From an uncultured Pseudomonadota bacterium (GTDB lineage Bacteria > Pseudomonadota > Gammaproteobacteria > Burkholderiales > Burkholderiaceae_C), in NCBI GenBank assembly GCA_945952465.1, contig CAMFIB010000010.1:1-49390 (forward strand): 49,390 bases of DNA, in the 5' to 3' direction. The notes beneath the pieces are model-generated. The model saw only the letters and a program-made list of their open reading frames with translations. It was not told the origin of the DNA and did no database searches. Positions 18,321 through 27,167 of the stretch are shown here, piece after piece. Within the stretch, counting starts at the first letter, position 1, and each line of letters starts with the position of its first letter. The translations under genes and the position numbers were made by a program.

Positions 18321-19385
18321 ATGCCCCTCGTTTCGATGCGCGAGCTGCTGGACCACGCCGCTGTCAACGGCTACGGCATTCCGGCTTTCAACGTCAACAA
18401 CCTCGAACAGGTGCAGGCCGTCATGGAAGCGGCCAAGGAAACCGGCGCGCCGGTGATCCTGCAGGCCAGCGCCGGCGCCCGCAAGTACGCCGGCGAGTCC
18501 TTCATCAAGCATTTGATCCAGGCGGCCGTCGAGGCCTACCCCAACATCCCGCTGGTGATGCACCAGGACCACGGCCAGAGCCCGGCCATCTGCCAGGGCG
18601 CGATCGACCTCGGCTTCAGCTCGGTCATGATGGACGGCTCGCTGAAGGAAGACGGCAAGACGCCGGCCGACTTCGACTACAACCTCAACGTCACGCGCAA
18701 GGTCGTCGAGCTGGCGCACAAGGTCGGCGTGACGGTCGAGGGCGAGCTGGGCTGCCTGGGCAACCTGGAAACCGGTGACGCCGGCGAGGAAGACGGCATC
18801 GGCGCCGAAGGCAAGCTGGACCACAGCCAGATGCTGACCGACCCCGAGGAAGCCGCCACCTTCGTGAAGGCCACGCAGCTCGACGCGCTGGCCATTGCCA
18901 TCGGCACCAGCCACGGCGCCTACAAGTTCAGCCGCAAGCCCACCGGCGACATCCTCGCGATCAGCCGCGTCAAGGAAATCAACAAGCGCATTCCCAACAC
19001 CCACCTGGTGATGCACGGCTCCTCCAGCGTGCCGCAAGACCTGCTGGCCATCATCAACCAGTACGGCGGCAAGATGAAGCAGACCTTCGGCGTGCCGGTC
19101 GAGGAAATCCAGGAAGCCATCAAGTTCGGCGTGCGCAAGATCAACATCGACACCGACATCCGCCTCGCAATGACCGGCGCGGTGCGCAAGTTCATGGCCG
19201 AGAACCCCGACAAGTTCGACGCCCGCGAATGGCTGAAGCCGGCCCGCGAAGCCGCCAAGGCGATCTGCAAGCAGCGCTACATCGAGTTCGGCTGCGAAGG
19301 CCAGGCCGGCAAGATCAAGGGCGACAGCCTGCAGGTCGTGGCCGCCCGCTACGCCAAGGGCGAGCTGGAGCAGGTCGTCAACTGA
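18321..19385 (+). CDS. fba: Fructose-bisphosphate aldolase, class II
   Basis: A 354-residue zinc-dependent aldolase (Calvin/Calvin-Benson-type class IIB), interconverting fructose 1,6-bisphosphate with the two triose phosphates. Zinc ligands are in [16 protein letters not shown] and in [36 protein letters not shown] is the conserved substrate/activation stretch, and [16 protein letters not shown] lies near the C-terminus. The start at 18321 gives the typical [14 protein letters not shown]. With pgk, pyk and pfkA nearby it forms a loose glycolytic cluster. Confidence 0.96.
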   Translation: MPLVSMRELLDHAAVNGYGIPAFNVNNLEQVQAVMEAAKETGAPVILQASAGARKYAGESFIKHLIQAAVEAYPNIPLVMHQDHGQSPAICQGAIDLGFSSVMMDGSLKEDGKTPADFDYNLNVTRKVVELAHKVGVTVEGELGCLGNLETGDAGEEDGIGAEGKLDHSQMLTDPEEAATFVKATQLDALAIAIGTSHGAYKFSRKPTGDILAISRVKEINKRIPNTHLVMHGSSSVPQDLLAIINQYGGKMKQTFGVPVEEIQEAIKFGVRKINIDTDIRLAMTGAVRKFMAENPDKFDAREWLKPAREAAKAICKQRYIEFGCEGQAGKIKGDSLQVVAARYAKGELEQVVN

Positions 19386-19393
19386 CGCCGCCG

Positions 19394-20101
19394 ATGCCGC
19401 TTCGCACCACCGTTCTGGGCTGGCTGGTCGCGGCATCGTGCCTCGGCGGTGCGGCGCTGGCCGAGCCGATCACCACGCCCGACGGCCTCATCGTCGACCC
19501 GCCGCCGGCCATCGACGTGAGCTACCAGGTGGTGCCCGCGGTCGACCCCGCGCGGCCGGTGCTGGTGGGCCGTTTCGACGGCGGCCCCGGCTACGTGATG
19601 GCGATCGAGCCGCTCGGCGCGCAGTGGACCGACCCCAACAAGTATTTCAACGGCCTGCTGGGCGCCATGCGCGCCGAAGGCAAGCGCTTCGAGGTGCGGC
19701 CGATCGGCAGCTACACCACGCCGCGCCAGCTCAAGGGCGGCGTCATCGAGGTGCGCTACCCGGCGGCCGAGGGCGCCGAGCCGGTGGTGCAGCACCTGCA
19801 CTTCATTACCGACGGCACCCGGTCCTTCCGCGCTGTCGTTAGCCCGTCCGGCGCGGACGAAACGGCGGTCAACCGTGCGCTGCGCGAAACGGTGGTGATC
19901 CTCGGCACCGCCACGGTGGTCGCCGCCGCGGGGCCCGCTGCCGTTCCCGCGGCAGCGCCCCCACCACCGGCCCCCGAGATGCCTGCGCCGGCTCCCGAAG
20001 CGGCCGCACCGGCCCCGCAAGCCCCCGCCGCAGCCGAGCCGGCACCCCTGCCCGCAGCCACCCCGGCTGACGCGCCGGCCGAGGTGCCCGCCGCCCAATA
20101 A
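19394..20101 (+). CDS. Secreted hypothetical protein with Ala/Pro-rich tail
   Basis: A 235-residue protein of no family that I recognise. A signal peptide (LGWLVAASCLGGAALA) is followed by a folded-looking domain (about 25-175) with FDGGPGYVMAIEPLGAQWTD and EVRPIGSYTTPRQLKGG. From about 180 the protein is nearly all Ala, Pro and Glu, like a periplasmic spacer. It begins eight bases after fba, so it may be transcribed with it. No catalytic motif was seen. Function is unknown. Confidence 0.7.
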   Translation: MPLRTTVLGWLVAASCLGGAALAEPITTPDGLIVDPPPAIDVSYQVVPAVDPARPVLVGRFDGGPGYVMAIEPLGAQWTDPNKYFNGLLGAMRAEGKRFEVRPIGSYTTPRQLKGGVIEVRYPAAEGAEPVVQHLHFITDGTRSFRAVVSPSGADETAVNRALRETVVILGTATVVAAAGPAAVPAAAPPPPAPEMPAPAPEAAAPAPQAPAAAEPAPLPAATPADAPAEVPAAQ

Positions 20102-20243
20102 GGGCACGCCGCTGGCCGTTGGGGCCAGGCCGAAGCGGGTCAGCAGTTTCAGGCAGTGGCCTTCCCCGATGCCGGGGCTGCCGCCGGGCGCGAGCTGGCG
20201 AAAAGGCTGCCGGCGCGGCAGGCACCGGCGCAATAGACCGCGT

Positions 20244-21215
20244 TCACTGCGCCAGCACCCGCGCCATCTCCAGCAGCCGCAGATCGATCGGTTTCGTCTT
20301 GTCGGCCACGTCGGCGAGCGGGGTGGCGACGAGGCCGTTGCCGCGTGTGCCGACGAGCAGGCCGTGGTCGCCGCGGGCGAGGTGGTCTACCGCGGCGGCG
20401 CCGAGCCGGGTGGCCAGCACGCGGTCGCAGGCGGTGGGGATGCCGCCGCGCACCACATGGCCCAGCGTGGTGACGCGCAGCTCGAACCCGATCGCGTCGC
20501 GGTGCTCCTCGAAGTGCCTCATCATGGCCCGCGCATCGTGTCTGGCGCCTTCGGCCACGACGACCAGCGCGTGGGTCTTGCCGCGCTGGTAGGCGGCCTG
20601 CAGGCGTTCGGCGACCTCGTGCGGCGCCACCTCGAATTCGGGAATGGCGATGACCTCGGCGCCGCCGGCAATGCCGGCCATCAGCGCGATGTAGCCGCAG
20701 TCGCGGCCCATGGTCTCCACCAGGAACGCGCGCTGGTGCGACGAGCCGGTGGTGCGCAGCCGGTCGATCGCCTCCAGCGTGACGTTGACCGCGGTGTCCA
20801 CGCCGATGGTGGTGTCGGTACCGACGATGTCGTTGTCGATGGTCGAGGCCACGCCCACCACCGGAAAGCCCATCTGCGCCAGCGCGTGGGTGCCGGTCTG
20901 CGAGCCGTTGCCGCCGATGACGACCAGCGCGTCGATGCCGTGCTGCGCCAGGTTGCGCAGCGCCTTGGCGCGGCCGGCCTCGCTGCGGAATTCGGCGCTG
21001 CGCGCACTGCCCAGCACGGTGCCACCCTGCTGGATGATGCCGCCCACCTCGCGCGCGGTCAGCGGCATCAGCGTGTCGGCGATCAGGCCGGCGTAGCCGT
21101 TGCGCACGCCGAACACCTCCCAGCCCTGCGCCAGCGCGGCGCGGGTGGCGGCGCGCACCGCCGCGTTCATGCCGGGTGCGTCGCCGCCGCTGGTCAGAAT
21201 CGCCATCCGCCGCAT
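20244..21215 (-). CDS. pfkA: 6-phosphofructokinase
   Basis: A 323-residue enzyme of the PfkA family that phosphorylates fructose 6-phosphate. It opens with ILTSGGDAPGMNAAVRAA; the catalytic segment STIDNDIVGTDTTIG has Asp127 and Asp129 at the same numbers as E. coli PfkA. VETMGRDCGYIAL and the fructose-binding Arg regions are also present. The nucleotide loop reads GGNGS, with Asn103 where E. coli has Asp; residue 104 is Gly, which favours ATP over pyrophosphate as donor. Its AGGAGG ribosome-binding site (21225-21230) lies inside the last codons of the upstream DUF72 gene, so the two are coupled. Confidence 0.93.
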   Translation of the reverse strand: MRRMAILTSGGDAPGMNAAVRAATRAALAQGWEVFGVRNGYAGLIADTLMPLTAREVGGIIQQGGTVLGSARSAEFRSEAGRAKALRNLAQHGIDALVVIGGNGSQTGTHALAQMGFPVVGVASTIDNDIVGTDTTIGVDTAVNVTLEAIDRLRTTGSSHQRAFLVETMGRDCGYIALMAGIAGGAEVIAIPEFEVAPHEVAERLQAAYQRGKTHALVVVAEGARHDARAMMRHFEEHRDAIGFELRVTTLGHVVRGGIPTACDRVLATRLGAAAVDHLARGDHGLLVGTRGNGLVATPLADVADKTKPIDLRLLEMARVLAQ

Positions 21216-21219
21216 CGTT

Positions 21220-22050
21220 TCAATCCTCCTGTGGTGTGCCGAGCCGCGCGATCAGCGCCATCGCGGCGGCCGGCGCCTTTTCCTTGGCGCCGCTGATGAA
21301 GAACATGAAGACGTCGCGCGCATGGGTCTGCGCCAGCGGCGGCTGCACGCGCGGCAGGCCGGCCGGTTCATGGCCCGCCTGCCAGGCGCGCGCGCAGCCG
21401 GCCAGCGCGTCGAAGGTGGCGGGCGGGCAGCCCTCGGGCAGCGAAGACTGGGTGCGCATCATGCGCAGGTAGACGAAGTCGCCGGTGACGTCCGCGATCG
21501 GCGGGTAGTCGTCGGAGTCGGTGAACACGGTGGCCACGCGGTGGCGCCGCGCCAGCGCGAGGTACTGGCCGGTGCGAAAGCTGTCGTGCCGCACGTCCAT
21601 CGCGTGGCGCAGCGGTATGCCGCTGGCGTGGGTGGGCAGCAGCCGCAGGAAGGCTTCGAAATCGTCGGGGTCAAAGCGCTTGTTCGGTGCGAACTGCCAG
21701 ACGATGGGGCCGAGCTTGTGGCCCAGTTCGGCAATGCCGCTGTTCACGAAGTGCTCGACCGAATCGCCGGCCTCCGCCAGCACCCGGCGGTTGGTGGTGA
21801 AGCGGTTGGCCTTCAGTGAGAAGACGAAGCCCTCGGGCGTCTCGTCGCGCCATTTGGCGAAGGTGGCGGGCTTCTGGGTGCTGTAGTAGGTGCCGTTGAT
21901 CTCGATCGCGGTGAGCTGGCGGCTGGCGTGGTGCAGCTCCTGCGCGTGCGGCAGGCCCCGGGGGTAGAAGTTGTCGCGCCACGGCTCGAAGGTCCAGCCG
22001 CCGACACCGACGCGGATCGTGGGGGAGGGTGCGGCGGCGGCCTGGCTCAT
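21220..22050 (-). CDS. DUF72 domain-containing protein (YecE-like)
   Basis: A 276-residue protein of the DUF72/YecE family, which has a TIM-barrel-like fold and no agreed function. Visible signatures are VGVGGWTFEPWRDNFYP at the N-terminus, then AIEINGTYYSTQKPATFAKW and GFVFSLKANRFTTNRR. The ATG at 22050 has AGGAG at good distance; the longer frame above it overlaps the divergent promoter region. It lies directly before pfkA, whose ribosome-binding site overlaps its stop. A link to glycolysis is not evident. Confidence 0.88.
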   Translation of the reverse strand: MSQAAAAPSPTIRVGVGGWTFEPWRDNFYPRGLPHAQELHHASRQLTAIEINGTYYSTQKPATFAKWRDETPEGFVFSLKANRFTTNRRVLAEAGDSVEHFVNSGIAELGHKLGPIVWQFAPNKRFDPDDFEAFLRLLPTHASGIPLRHAMDVRHDSFRTGQYLALARRHRVATVFTDSDDYPPIADVTGDFVYLRMMRTQSSLPEGCPPATFDALAGCARAWQAGHEPAGLPRVQPPLAQTHARDVFMFFISGAKEKAPAAAMALIARLGTPQED

Positions 22051-22216
22051 GGTTGCTCCTGCGGGGCTGGCGGGCCAGTGTCCCACGCTCGCCGAATCCT
22101 GTCCGGCGCGGGGGCACACAGCGAAGCGGGCGATTCGATGCGCGAAACGCGGCCCGCTGGCAGAATGGCCCGCGCTTGGGGCACTTTTGCCAACGACACA
22201 CACAGGAGCACAACCC

Positions 22217-22822
22217 ATGACCACCCCCTCGACCACGCTGCGCGAACTCGTCGGCCTCGGCCAGCAGCCCGGCAAGCTCGGCGACGCCGCGCTCATCATG
22301 ATCGACCTGCAGAACACCTACCGCCACGGCGTGATGCAATTGACCGGCGTGGAAGAGGCCATCGTCGAGGCCAGGAAGCTGCTCGACATCGCGCGCGACA
22401 ACAAGGTGCCGGTGTTCCACATCCAGCACGACGCCGGCCCCGGCTCGCCCTACGACGTGCGCGCCGAGATCGGCGCCATCGCCAAGGAGGTCGCGCCGAT
22501 CGCCGGCGAGAAGGTCATCGTCAAGAACTTCCCCAATTCCTTCGTGCAGACCGATCTGGACGAGCAACTGAAGGCGCTGGGCATCAAGAACATCGTGCTG
22601 GCCGGTTTCATGACGCACATGTGCATCAATTCCACCGCCCACGGCGGCTTCAACCTGGGCTATGCGCCCACCGTGGTCGCCAGCGCCACCGCCACGCGGC
22701 CGCTGCAGACGGCGGGCGGTAAGGTGCTGACGGCGCAACAGGTGCACGAAGGCGCGCTGGCCGCCACCCGCGACCTGTACGCCGCCGTGGCCGACACGCT
22801 GGGCGACCTGCGCCTGGCCTGA
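22217..22822 (+). CDS. Isochorismatase-like cysteine hydrolase
   Basis: A 201-residue hydrolase of the isochorismatase/nicotinamidase superfamily. The three catalytic residues are Asp30 (LIMIDLQNTY), Lys103 (VIVKNFPNSF) and Cys136 (FMTHMCINST), all intact, so the enzyme should be active on an amide or related bond. The substrate cannot be read from sequence. The start has AGGAG upstream (22203-22207). It is divergent from the DUF72 gene across 166 bases, and purC follows 64 bases later. Confidence 0.9.
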   Translation: MTTPSTTLRELVGLGQQPGKLGDAALIMIDLQNTYRHGVMQLTGVEEAIVEARKLLDIARDNKVPVFHIQHDAGPGSPYDVRAEIGAIAKEVAPIAGEKVIVKNFPNSFVQTDLDEQLKALGIKNIVLAGFMTHMCINSTAHGGFNLGYAPTVVASATATRPLQTAGGKVLTAQQVHEGALAATRDLYAAVADTLGDLRLA

Positions 22823-22886
22823 GCGGCGGCGGGCGGGTCCGCCATGAGAAAATCGCGGGCTGTTTCACACGCAACACCCTGAGCGC

Positions 22887-23783
22887 ATGAGCGACCCGCT
22901 GCACACCTCCACCCTCACGTCCTTGCCGCTCCTGGCGCGCGGCAAGGTGCGCGACAACTACGCGGTGGGCGACGACCGCATCCTCATGGTCGCGAGCGAC
23001 CGCATCAGCGCGTTCGACGTCATCATGGGCGAGCCCATTCCCGGCAAGGGCGAGCTGCTGACGCAGATGGCGCTGTGGTGGTTCGACAGGCTGGGCGGCA
23101 TCTGCCGCAACCACCTGACCGGCGACGCGCCCGAGAGCGCGGTGCCGGCGGCCGAAGCGGCGCAGGTGCGCGGCCGCTCCATGCTCGTGCAACGGCTCAG
23201 GCCCATCCCGGTCGAGGCGGTGGTGCGCGGCTACCTGGCCGGCAGCGGCTGGAAGGAGTACCAGGAGAGCCAGTCGGTCTGCGGCGTGGCGCTGCCGGCC
23301 GGCCTGAAGAACGCCAGCAAGCTGCCGCAGCCCATCTACACGCCGGCGGCCAAGGCGGCGGTGGGCGAGCACGACGAGAACATCACCTTCGAGCGCACGG
23401 TCGAGATGATCGGCGCCGAGCTGGCCGGCCGCATCCGCGACGTGTCCATCGCGCTGTACAGCCGCGCCGCCGAGATCGCCGCGACCAGGGGCATCATCAT
23501 CGCCGACACCAAGTTCGAGTTCGGCCTGGACCCGCAGGGCGAGCTGGTGCTGATGGACGAGGTGCTCACGCCCGATTCGTCGCGCTACTGGCCGGCCGAA
23601 GGCTACGCCGAGGGCCGCAACCCGCCCAGCTTCGACAAGCAGTTCCTGCGCGACTGGCTGGAAACCGCCACGCTGAACGGCGAACCCTGGAACAAGACCG
23701 CGCCGGCGCCGCAACTGCCGGCCGACGTCATCGCGCAGACCGCGGCCAAGTACCGCGAAGCGCTGCAGCGCTTGACCGCCTGA
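22887..23783 (+). CDS. purC: Phosphoribosylaminoimidazole-succinocarboxamide synthase
   Basis: A 298-residue SAICAR synthetase, step seven/eight of purine synthesis, joining aspartate to CAIR with ATP. The glycine-rich opening [20 protein letters not shown] and [20 protein letters not shown] are diagnostic. [17 protein letters not shown] and [12 protein letters not shown] also match. This is the longer, eukaryote-like single-domain form seen in many betaproteobacteria. It lies 3 kb before purE-purK on the same strand. Confidence 0.96.
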   Translation: MSDPLHTSTLTSLPLLARGKVRDNYAVGDDRILMVASDRISAFDVIMGEPIPGKGELLTQMALWWFDRLGGICRNHLTGDAPESAVPAAEAAQVRGRSMLVQRLRPIPVEAVVRGYLAGSGWKEYQESQSVCGVALPAGLKNASKLPQPIYTPAAKAAVGEHDENITFERTVEMIGAELAGRIRDVSIALYSRAAEIAATRGIIIADTKFEFGLDPQGELVLMDEVLTPDSSRYWPAEGYAEGRNPPSFDKQFLRDWLETATLNGEPWNKTAPAPQLPADVIAQTAAKYREALQRLTA

Positions 23784-23794
23784 GGCAGCAGGCC

Positions 23795-24751
23795 ATGACG
23801 CCGCGCCGGAGCCTCGCGATCATGGCCACCTGGCTGCTGGCGGCGCTGGCCGCCGGGCCGGTGGTGGCGGCCAGCGTCACGGCGGAACAGGCCGCCACGC
23901 CCGACGGCACGCGGCCCTTCCTGCTGGCCCGGCCAGCATCGCAGCCGGCCGGCAGGCGCCCGCTGGTGTTGCTGCTGCACGGACACGGCGGCAGCGCCGC
24001 GCAGGTGCTGGGTCGGCAACGCTCGGCCGCGCCGATGTCGGTCTGGCTGCCGATCGCCGACCGCGAGGGCCTGCTGGTGGCGGCGCTGGACGGCAGTCGC
24101 GCGGGCGACGGCCAACCGGGCTGGGCCGACTGCCGGCGCGACGCCACCGGCAACCCGGCCGTCAACGACGTGGCGTATGCCGAGGCGGTGGTGAAGCGGC
24201 TGGTCGACGAAGGCGAGGTCGACCCGGCCCGGGTCTATGCGATGGGCATGTCCAACGGCGCGATGATGGTGCTGCGGCTGGCGCAGGAGATGTCGCCGCC
24301 GCTGGCCGGTTTCGCGGCGGTGTCGGGCCTGATGGCCAGCGACAGCCTGTGCCAGCCGGCCACCCGCGCGGTGCCGGCCATGATCGTGGCCGGTACCGAC
24401 GATCCGCTGGTTCCCATCGCGGGTGGCCAGGTGCATTTCGGGCGCTCGCTGCGCGGCGGCGTGCTGAGCGCCAACCAGACGGTGGAGGCGTGGCGCGGCA
24501 TCAACCAGGCCGGCGGCGCGCCCCGGGTGTCGGCGGTGCCGGCCACCGAGCGCGATACCCGCGTCGAGCGCATCGCCTTCGGGTCGCAGACCGGAACGGC
24601 GCGCGTGCTTTTCTTGCGGGTGGAAGGCGGTGGCCATGTGGAGCCGAGCACGTCGCAGCGCATCGGCCGCCTGTACCAGCGCCTGGTCGGGCCGCAGAAC
24701 CACGACCTCGAAGTGGCCGAGGAGGCGTGGCGGTTCTTCGTCAGCCGGTGA
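23795..24751 (+). CDS. Secreted esterase of the PHB depolymerase/feruloyl esterase type
   Basis: A 318-residue protein with an N-terminal signal peptide (LAIMATWLLAALAAGPVVAA) and an alpha/beta hydrolase domain. PLVLLLHGHGGSAAQV forms the oxyanion region; YAMGMSNGAMMVLRLA carries the nucleophile Ser153. The likely Asp is in AGTDDPLVPI and His in EGGGHVEPS. This arrangement fits the LpqC/esterase-PHB family, which acts on polyester or phenolic ester substrates outside the cytoplasm. It starts 11 bases after purC and its end overlaps the convergent next gene by 11 bases. Substrate is not determined. Confidence 0.85.
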   Translation: MTPRRSLAIMATWLLAALAAGPVVAASVTAEQAATPDGTRPFLLARPASQPAGRRPLVLLLHGHGGSAAQVLGRQRSAAPMSVWLPIADREGLLVAALDGSRAGDGQPGWADCRRDATGNPAVNDVAYAEAVVKRLVDEGEVDPARVYAMGMSNGAMMVLRLAQEMSPPLAGFAAVSGLMASDSLCQPATRAVPAMIVAGTDDPLVPIAGGQVHFGRSLRGGVLSANQTVEAWRGINQAGGAPRVSAVPATERDTRVERIAFGSQTGTARVLFLRVEGGGHVEPSTSQRIGRLYQRLVGPQNHDLEVAEEAWRFFVSR

Positions 24752-25670
24752 TGGCGAGGCGCACCGCCGCCAGCGGTGCGTTCGGCAGGGTGCCTGCCGG
24801 GGTCACGCCCAGTTCGCGCCAGAGCTGCGGCAGGTCGGGCGTGACGGGCTGGTCTTTCATGCCCTCGTACAGCTCCTGCAGCACCGGCAGGCCGGTGGCG
24901 GCGTCGGCGGTGCGAATGACGCGCTCCAGCGGCCAGTGTTCGGCGTAGCTGGCGCCGGCCGCGCGCAGGCCGGCGAAGGCGGTGGGCAGGCCCACGGTGT
25001 TGCGGCTGCGGCGGCGCAGGGCCACGTCGGCCAGCAAAAAATACAGCGCGCCGCCCCAGTAGGTGCGGCCCCAGGTGCCGGTGTGGTCGAGCCCGCGGTC
25101 GCCGGGTTCGGGCAGGCCGCGCGGCAGGTTCTGCGCGAGCTGCACCCAGGCCGACTCGCGGGTGGTGAGGCCCACGCGGGCGCGGGCGATGATTTCCACG
25201 TAGGTGGCGGCGCCTTCATGGAACCAGTTGTGCCGGTCGTCGAACTGGGGGAGGGCGAGGTGCACCATCTCGTGCACCATGACCCAGTCGTCCAGCAACC
25301 GCGCTTCTTCTGCGCCGGTGCCCAGCCGCACCCGAACGGTGAGGGGCGGCGCGTTGTAGGTGGTGCCGCCGCCGATGCCGTTGCCGGCGGTGGCCTGCAG
25401 CACCACGCGCGCGCGCTCGACCGGGAAGGCCCCCACGTAGGCGGCCACGCAGGCGGCGGAGCGCTGCACCCAGGCCCTGGCCATGGCCCGCTGTGGCGCG
25501 GGGAAGCCGCCGCCGAAGCGCAGGTCGATGCGGGCGCTGCCCTGGGTGACGACGTCGTCAGGGCCGTCGGTGGTTTGCGCGCGGGCGCCGGGCGCCAGGG
25601 CCAGACCCGCCAGCGACAGGCCGGCCAGCAGCCCGCGGCGGCGGGAGGGGTCGGGCATGGTGTGGGCCAT
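24741..25670 (-). CDS. Secreted putative zinc metallopeptidase with HExxH motif
   Basis: A 309-residue protein with an N-terminal RRRGLLAGLSLAGLALAPG stretch that looks like a Tat-type signal. The motif VMVHEMVHLALP gives His133, Glu134 and His137; FHEGAATYVE supplies Glu152 as third ligand, spaced as in gluzincin peptidases. No known peptidase family is otherwise recognised, so activity and substrate are inferred. A second in-frame Met is at residue 5. The stop overlaps the convergent esterase gene by 11 bases. It lies 34 bases downstream of cnoX on the same strand. Confidence 0.8.
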   Translation of the reverse strand: MAHTMPDPSRRRGLLAGLSLAGLALAPGARAQTTDGPDDVVTQGSARIDLRFGGGFPAPQRAMARAWVQRSAACVAAYVGAFPVERARVVLQATAGNGIGGGTTYNAPPLTVRVRLGTGAEEARLLDDWVMVHEMVHLALPQFDDRHNWFHEGAATYVEIIARARVGLTTRESAWVQLAQNLPRGLPEPGDRGLDHTGTWGRTYWGGALYFLLADVALRRRSRNTVGLPTAFAGLRAAGASYAEHWPLERVIRTADAATGLPVLQELYEGMKDQPVTPDLPQLWRELGVTPAGTLPNAPLAAVRLAITG

Positions 25671-25704
25671 GCTCCGATGGGAGCCGGAGCGGCCCCCGAA
25701 GTTC

Positions 25705-26610
25705 CTAGCTCAGCACGACGCTGCTGAGCCGGCGCCGGTAGCTGGCCACGGTGGGGTCTTCCGGCGGGATCTGGCCCTCGGCCACCTTGACCTTGGGCGG
25801 CTCGATCAATTCCAGGATGGCGATGTAGGTGAGCCGCGCGGCCTCGCCGTTCCAGGCCTTGTCGCGCATCAGGATTTCCAGCAGCTCGTCCATCGCGTCG
25901 GTCCAGCGCTGGCCGGCCATCAGCAGCCGGGCGCGGTCGAAGCGGGCCTCGAAATCGCGCCGGTTGGCGGCGATTTTTGCGTCAATTCCGGCTGAAGTCA
26001 GCGCCAAATCTGGCGATGTAGCTGCGAAATCAATAGCGTTCATCCAGCGCTGTAGCGCGTCGAGGCGGCGGTCCAGCGCGGTCTTGGCGATGACCGGCGC
26101 GAACGCCACCTTGGCGTCGTCGGTGTGGCCCAGCTGCAGCAGCAGCTTGATGTAGTCGAAGCGGGCGGTGTCGTTGGCGGGGTCTGTGGCCACCGCGTGC
26201 TGCAGCTTCTCCAGCGCGGCGCCGGTGTCGCCGCCGGCCAGCGCTTCCAGCGCTTCTTCTTCCTCTTCTTCAGCGGCGGCTTCGGCCTCGCTGGGAACGT
26301 GTTTGTCGAGGAACTCGCGCACCTTGCCTTCCGGCACCGCGCCCATGAAGCCGTCGACCGGCTTGCCGTTCACCACCAGCATGCAGGTGGGCAGGCTGCG
26401 CACGCCGAAGGCGCTGCACAGCTCCTGCTCGGCGTCGGCGTTCACCTTGACCAGCTTGAAGCGGCCGGCGTAGTCGGTCTCGAGTTTTTCGAGGATGGGC
26501 CCGAGCGACTTGCAGGGGCCGCACCAGTCGGCCCAGAAGTCGACCAGCACGGGGGTGGTGGCGGACGCGGCGATGACCGCGTCTTCGAAGTTTTGCAGCG
26601 TGACGTCCAT
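25705..26610 (-). CDS. cnoX: Thioredoxin-TPR co-chaperone CnoX/YbbN
   Basis: A 301-residue protein with an N-terminal thioredoxin domain (about 1-107) whose active site is intact WCGPC (Cys30, Cys33), followed by an acidic linker and a TPR-rich half (about 125-295). CnoX proteins hold unfolding clients under oxidative stress and pass them to GroEL or DnaK. E. coli CnoX lacks the CGPC pair; this one resembles the redox-active alphaproteobacterial form. Residues about 190-212 ([19 protein letters not shown]) coincide with an R1 repeat between TPR helices. It is divergent from purE, with 62 bases between starts. Confidence 0.9.
   Translation of the reverse strand: MDVTLQNFEDAVIAASATTPVLVDFWADWCGPCKSLGPILEKLETDYAGRFKLVKVNADAEQELCSAFGVRSLPTCMLVVNGKPVDGFMGAVPEGKVREFLDKHVPSEAEAAAEEEEEEALEALAGGDTGAALEKLQHAVATDPANDTARFDYIKLLLQLGHTDDAKVAFAPVIAKTALDRRLDALQRWMNAIDFAATSPDLALTSAGIDAKIAANRRDFEARFDRARLLMAGQRWTDAMDELLEILMRDKAWNGEAARLTYIAILELIEPPKVKVAEGQIPPEDPTVASYRRRLSSVVLS
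25973..26041 (-). repeat. R1 dispersed repeat, copy 4 (inside cnoX)
   Basis: On the minus strand it contains CCAGATTTGGCGCTGACTTC, one base different from the dprA and 49271 copies in the core, with GCTATTGATTT to its left and GCCGGAATTGA to its right. It is sense to cnoX and read in the same frame as the dprA copy (PDLALTS against PDSALTS). Confidence 0.78.
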
Positions 26611-26637
26611 GGTCGGGCTCAGGTAAGAGTCAAAACG

Positions 26638-26643
26638 TAAAAT
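26638..26643 (+). promoter_or_regulatory. Putative -10 element for purE
   Basis: TAAAAT, 30 bases before the GTG start of purE, in the short gap to the divergent cnoX gene. A leader of about 20-25 bases would follow. No clear -35. Confidence 0.4.
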
Positions 26644-26672
26644 TCAATCTTTGTACGGCCGACGGGGGACCC

Positions 26673-27167
26673 GTGACTCTAATGCAAATCGGTGTGGTGA
26701 TGGGTTCCAGCAGCGACTGGGACACGATGCAGCACGCAGTGCAGATTCTCCAGCAGTTCGATGTGCCCCACGAGGCGAGGGTCGTCTCCGCGCACCGCAT
26801 GCCCGACGAGATGTTCGCCTACGCCGAAGCCGCCGCCGACCGCGGGCTGCGCGCCATCATCGCCGGTGCCGGTGGCGCCGCCCACCTGCCCGGCATGCTG
26901 GCCGCCAAGACCACCGTGCCGGTGCTGGGCGTGCCGGTGGCCAGCAAACATCTGCAGGGTGTCGATTCGCTGCACAGCATCGTGCAGATGCCCAAGGGCA
27001 TCCCGGTCGCCACCTTCGCCATCGGCGTGGCCGGCGCCGCCAACGCCGCGCTGTTCGCGGTCGCGATGCTGGCGGCCGGCAAGCCGGAACTGCGCGCGAA
27101 GCTGGAGGCCTTCCGCCGCGAGCAAACTGCGGCGGCCCAAGCGATGACCTTGCCGCCGTCAGCATGA
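26673..27167 (+). CDS. purE: N5-carboxyaminoimidazole ribonucleotide mutase
   Basis: A 164-residue class I PurE that moves the carboxylate of N5-CAIR to give [16 protein letters not shown] and [14 protein letters not shown] are the active-site motifs, followed by [17 protein letters not shown]. Start could be GTG 26673 or ATG 26682; the upstream GGGGGA favours the first only weakly. The stop overlaps the purK ATG (ATGA at 27164-27167), so the two consecutive enzymes are translationally coupled. Confidence 0.96.
   Translation: MTLMQIGVVMGSSSDWDTMQHAVQILQQFDVPHEARVVSAHRMPDEMFAYAEAAADRGLRAIIAGAGGAAHLPGMLAAKTTVPVLGVPVASKHLQGVDSLHSIVQMPKGIPVATFAIGVAGAANAALFAVAMLAAGKPELRAKLEAFRREQTAAAQAMTLPPSA

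Noticed and set aside
19910-20101. Ala/Pro-rich tail as a sign of frameshift in the hypothetical protein after fba
   Set aside because: Similar tails occur in the glycosylase and the DUF3108 protein of this window and codon use remains normal, so it is more likely a genuine spacer.
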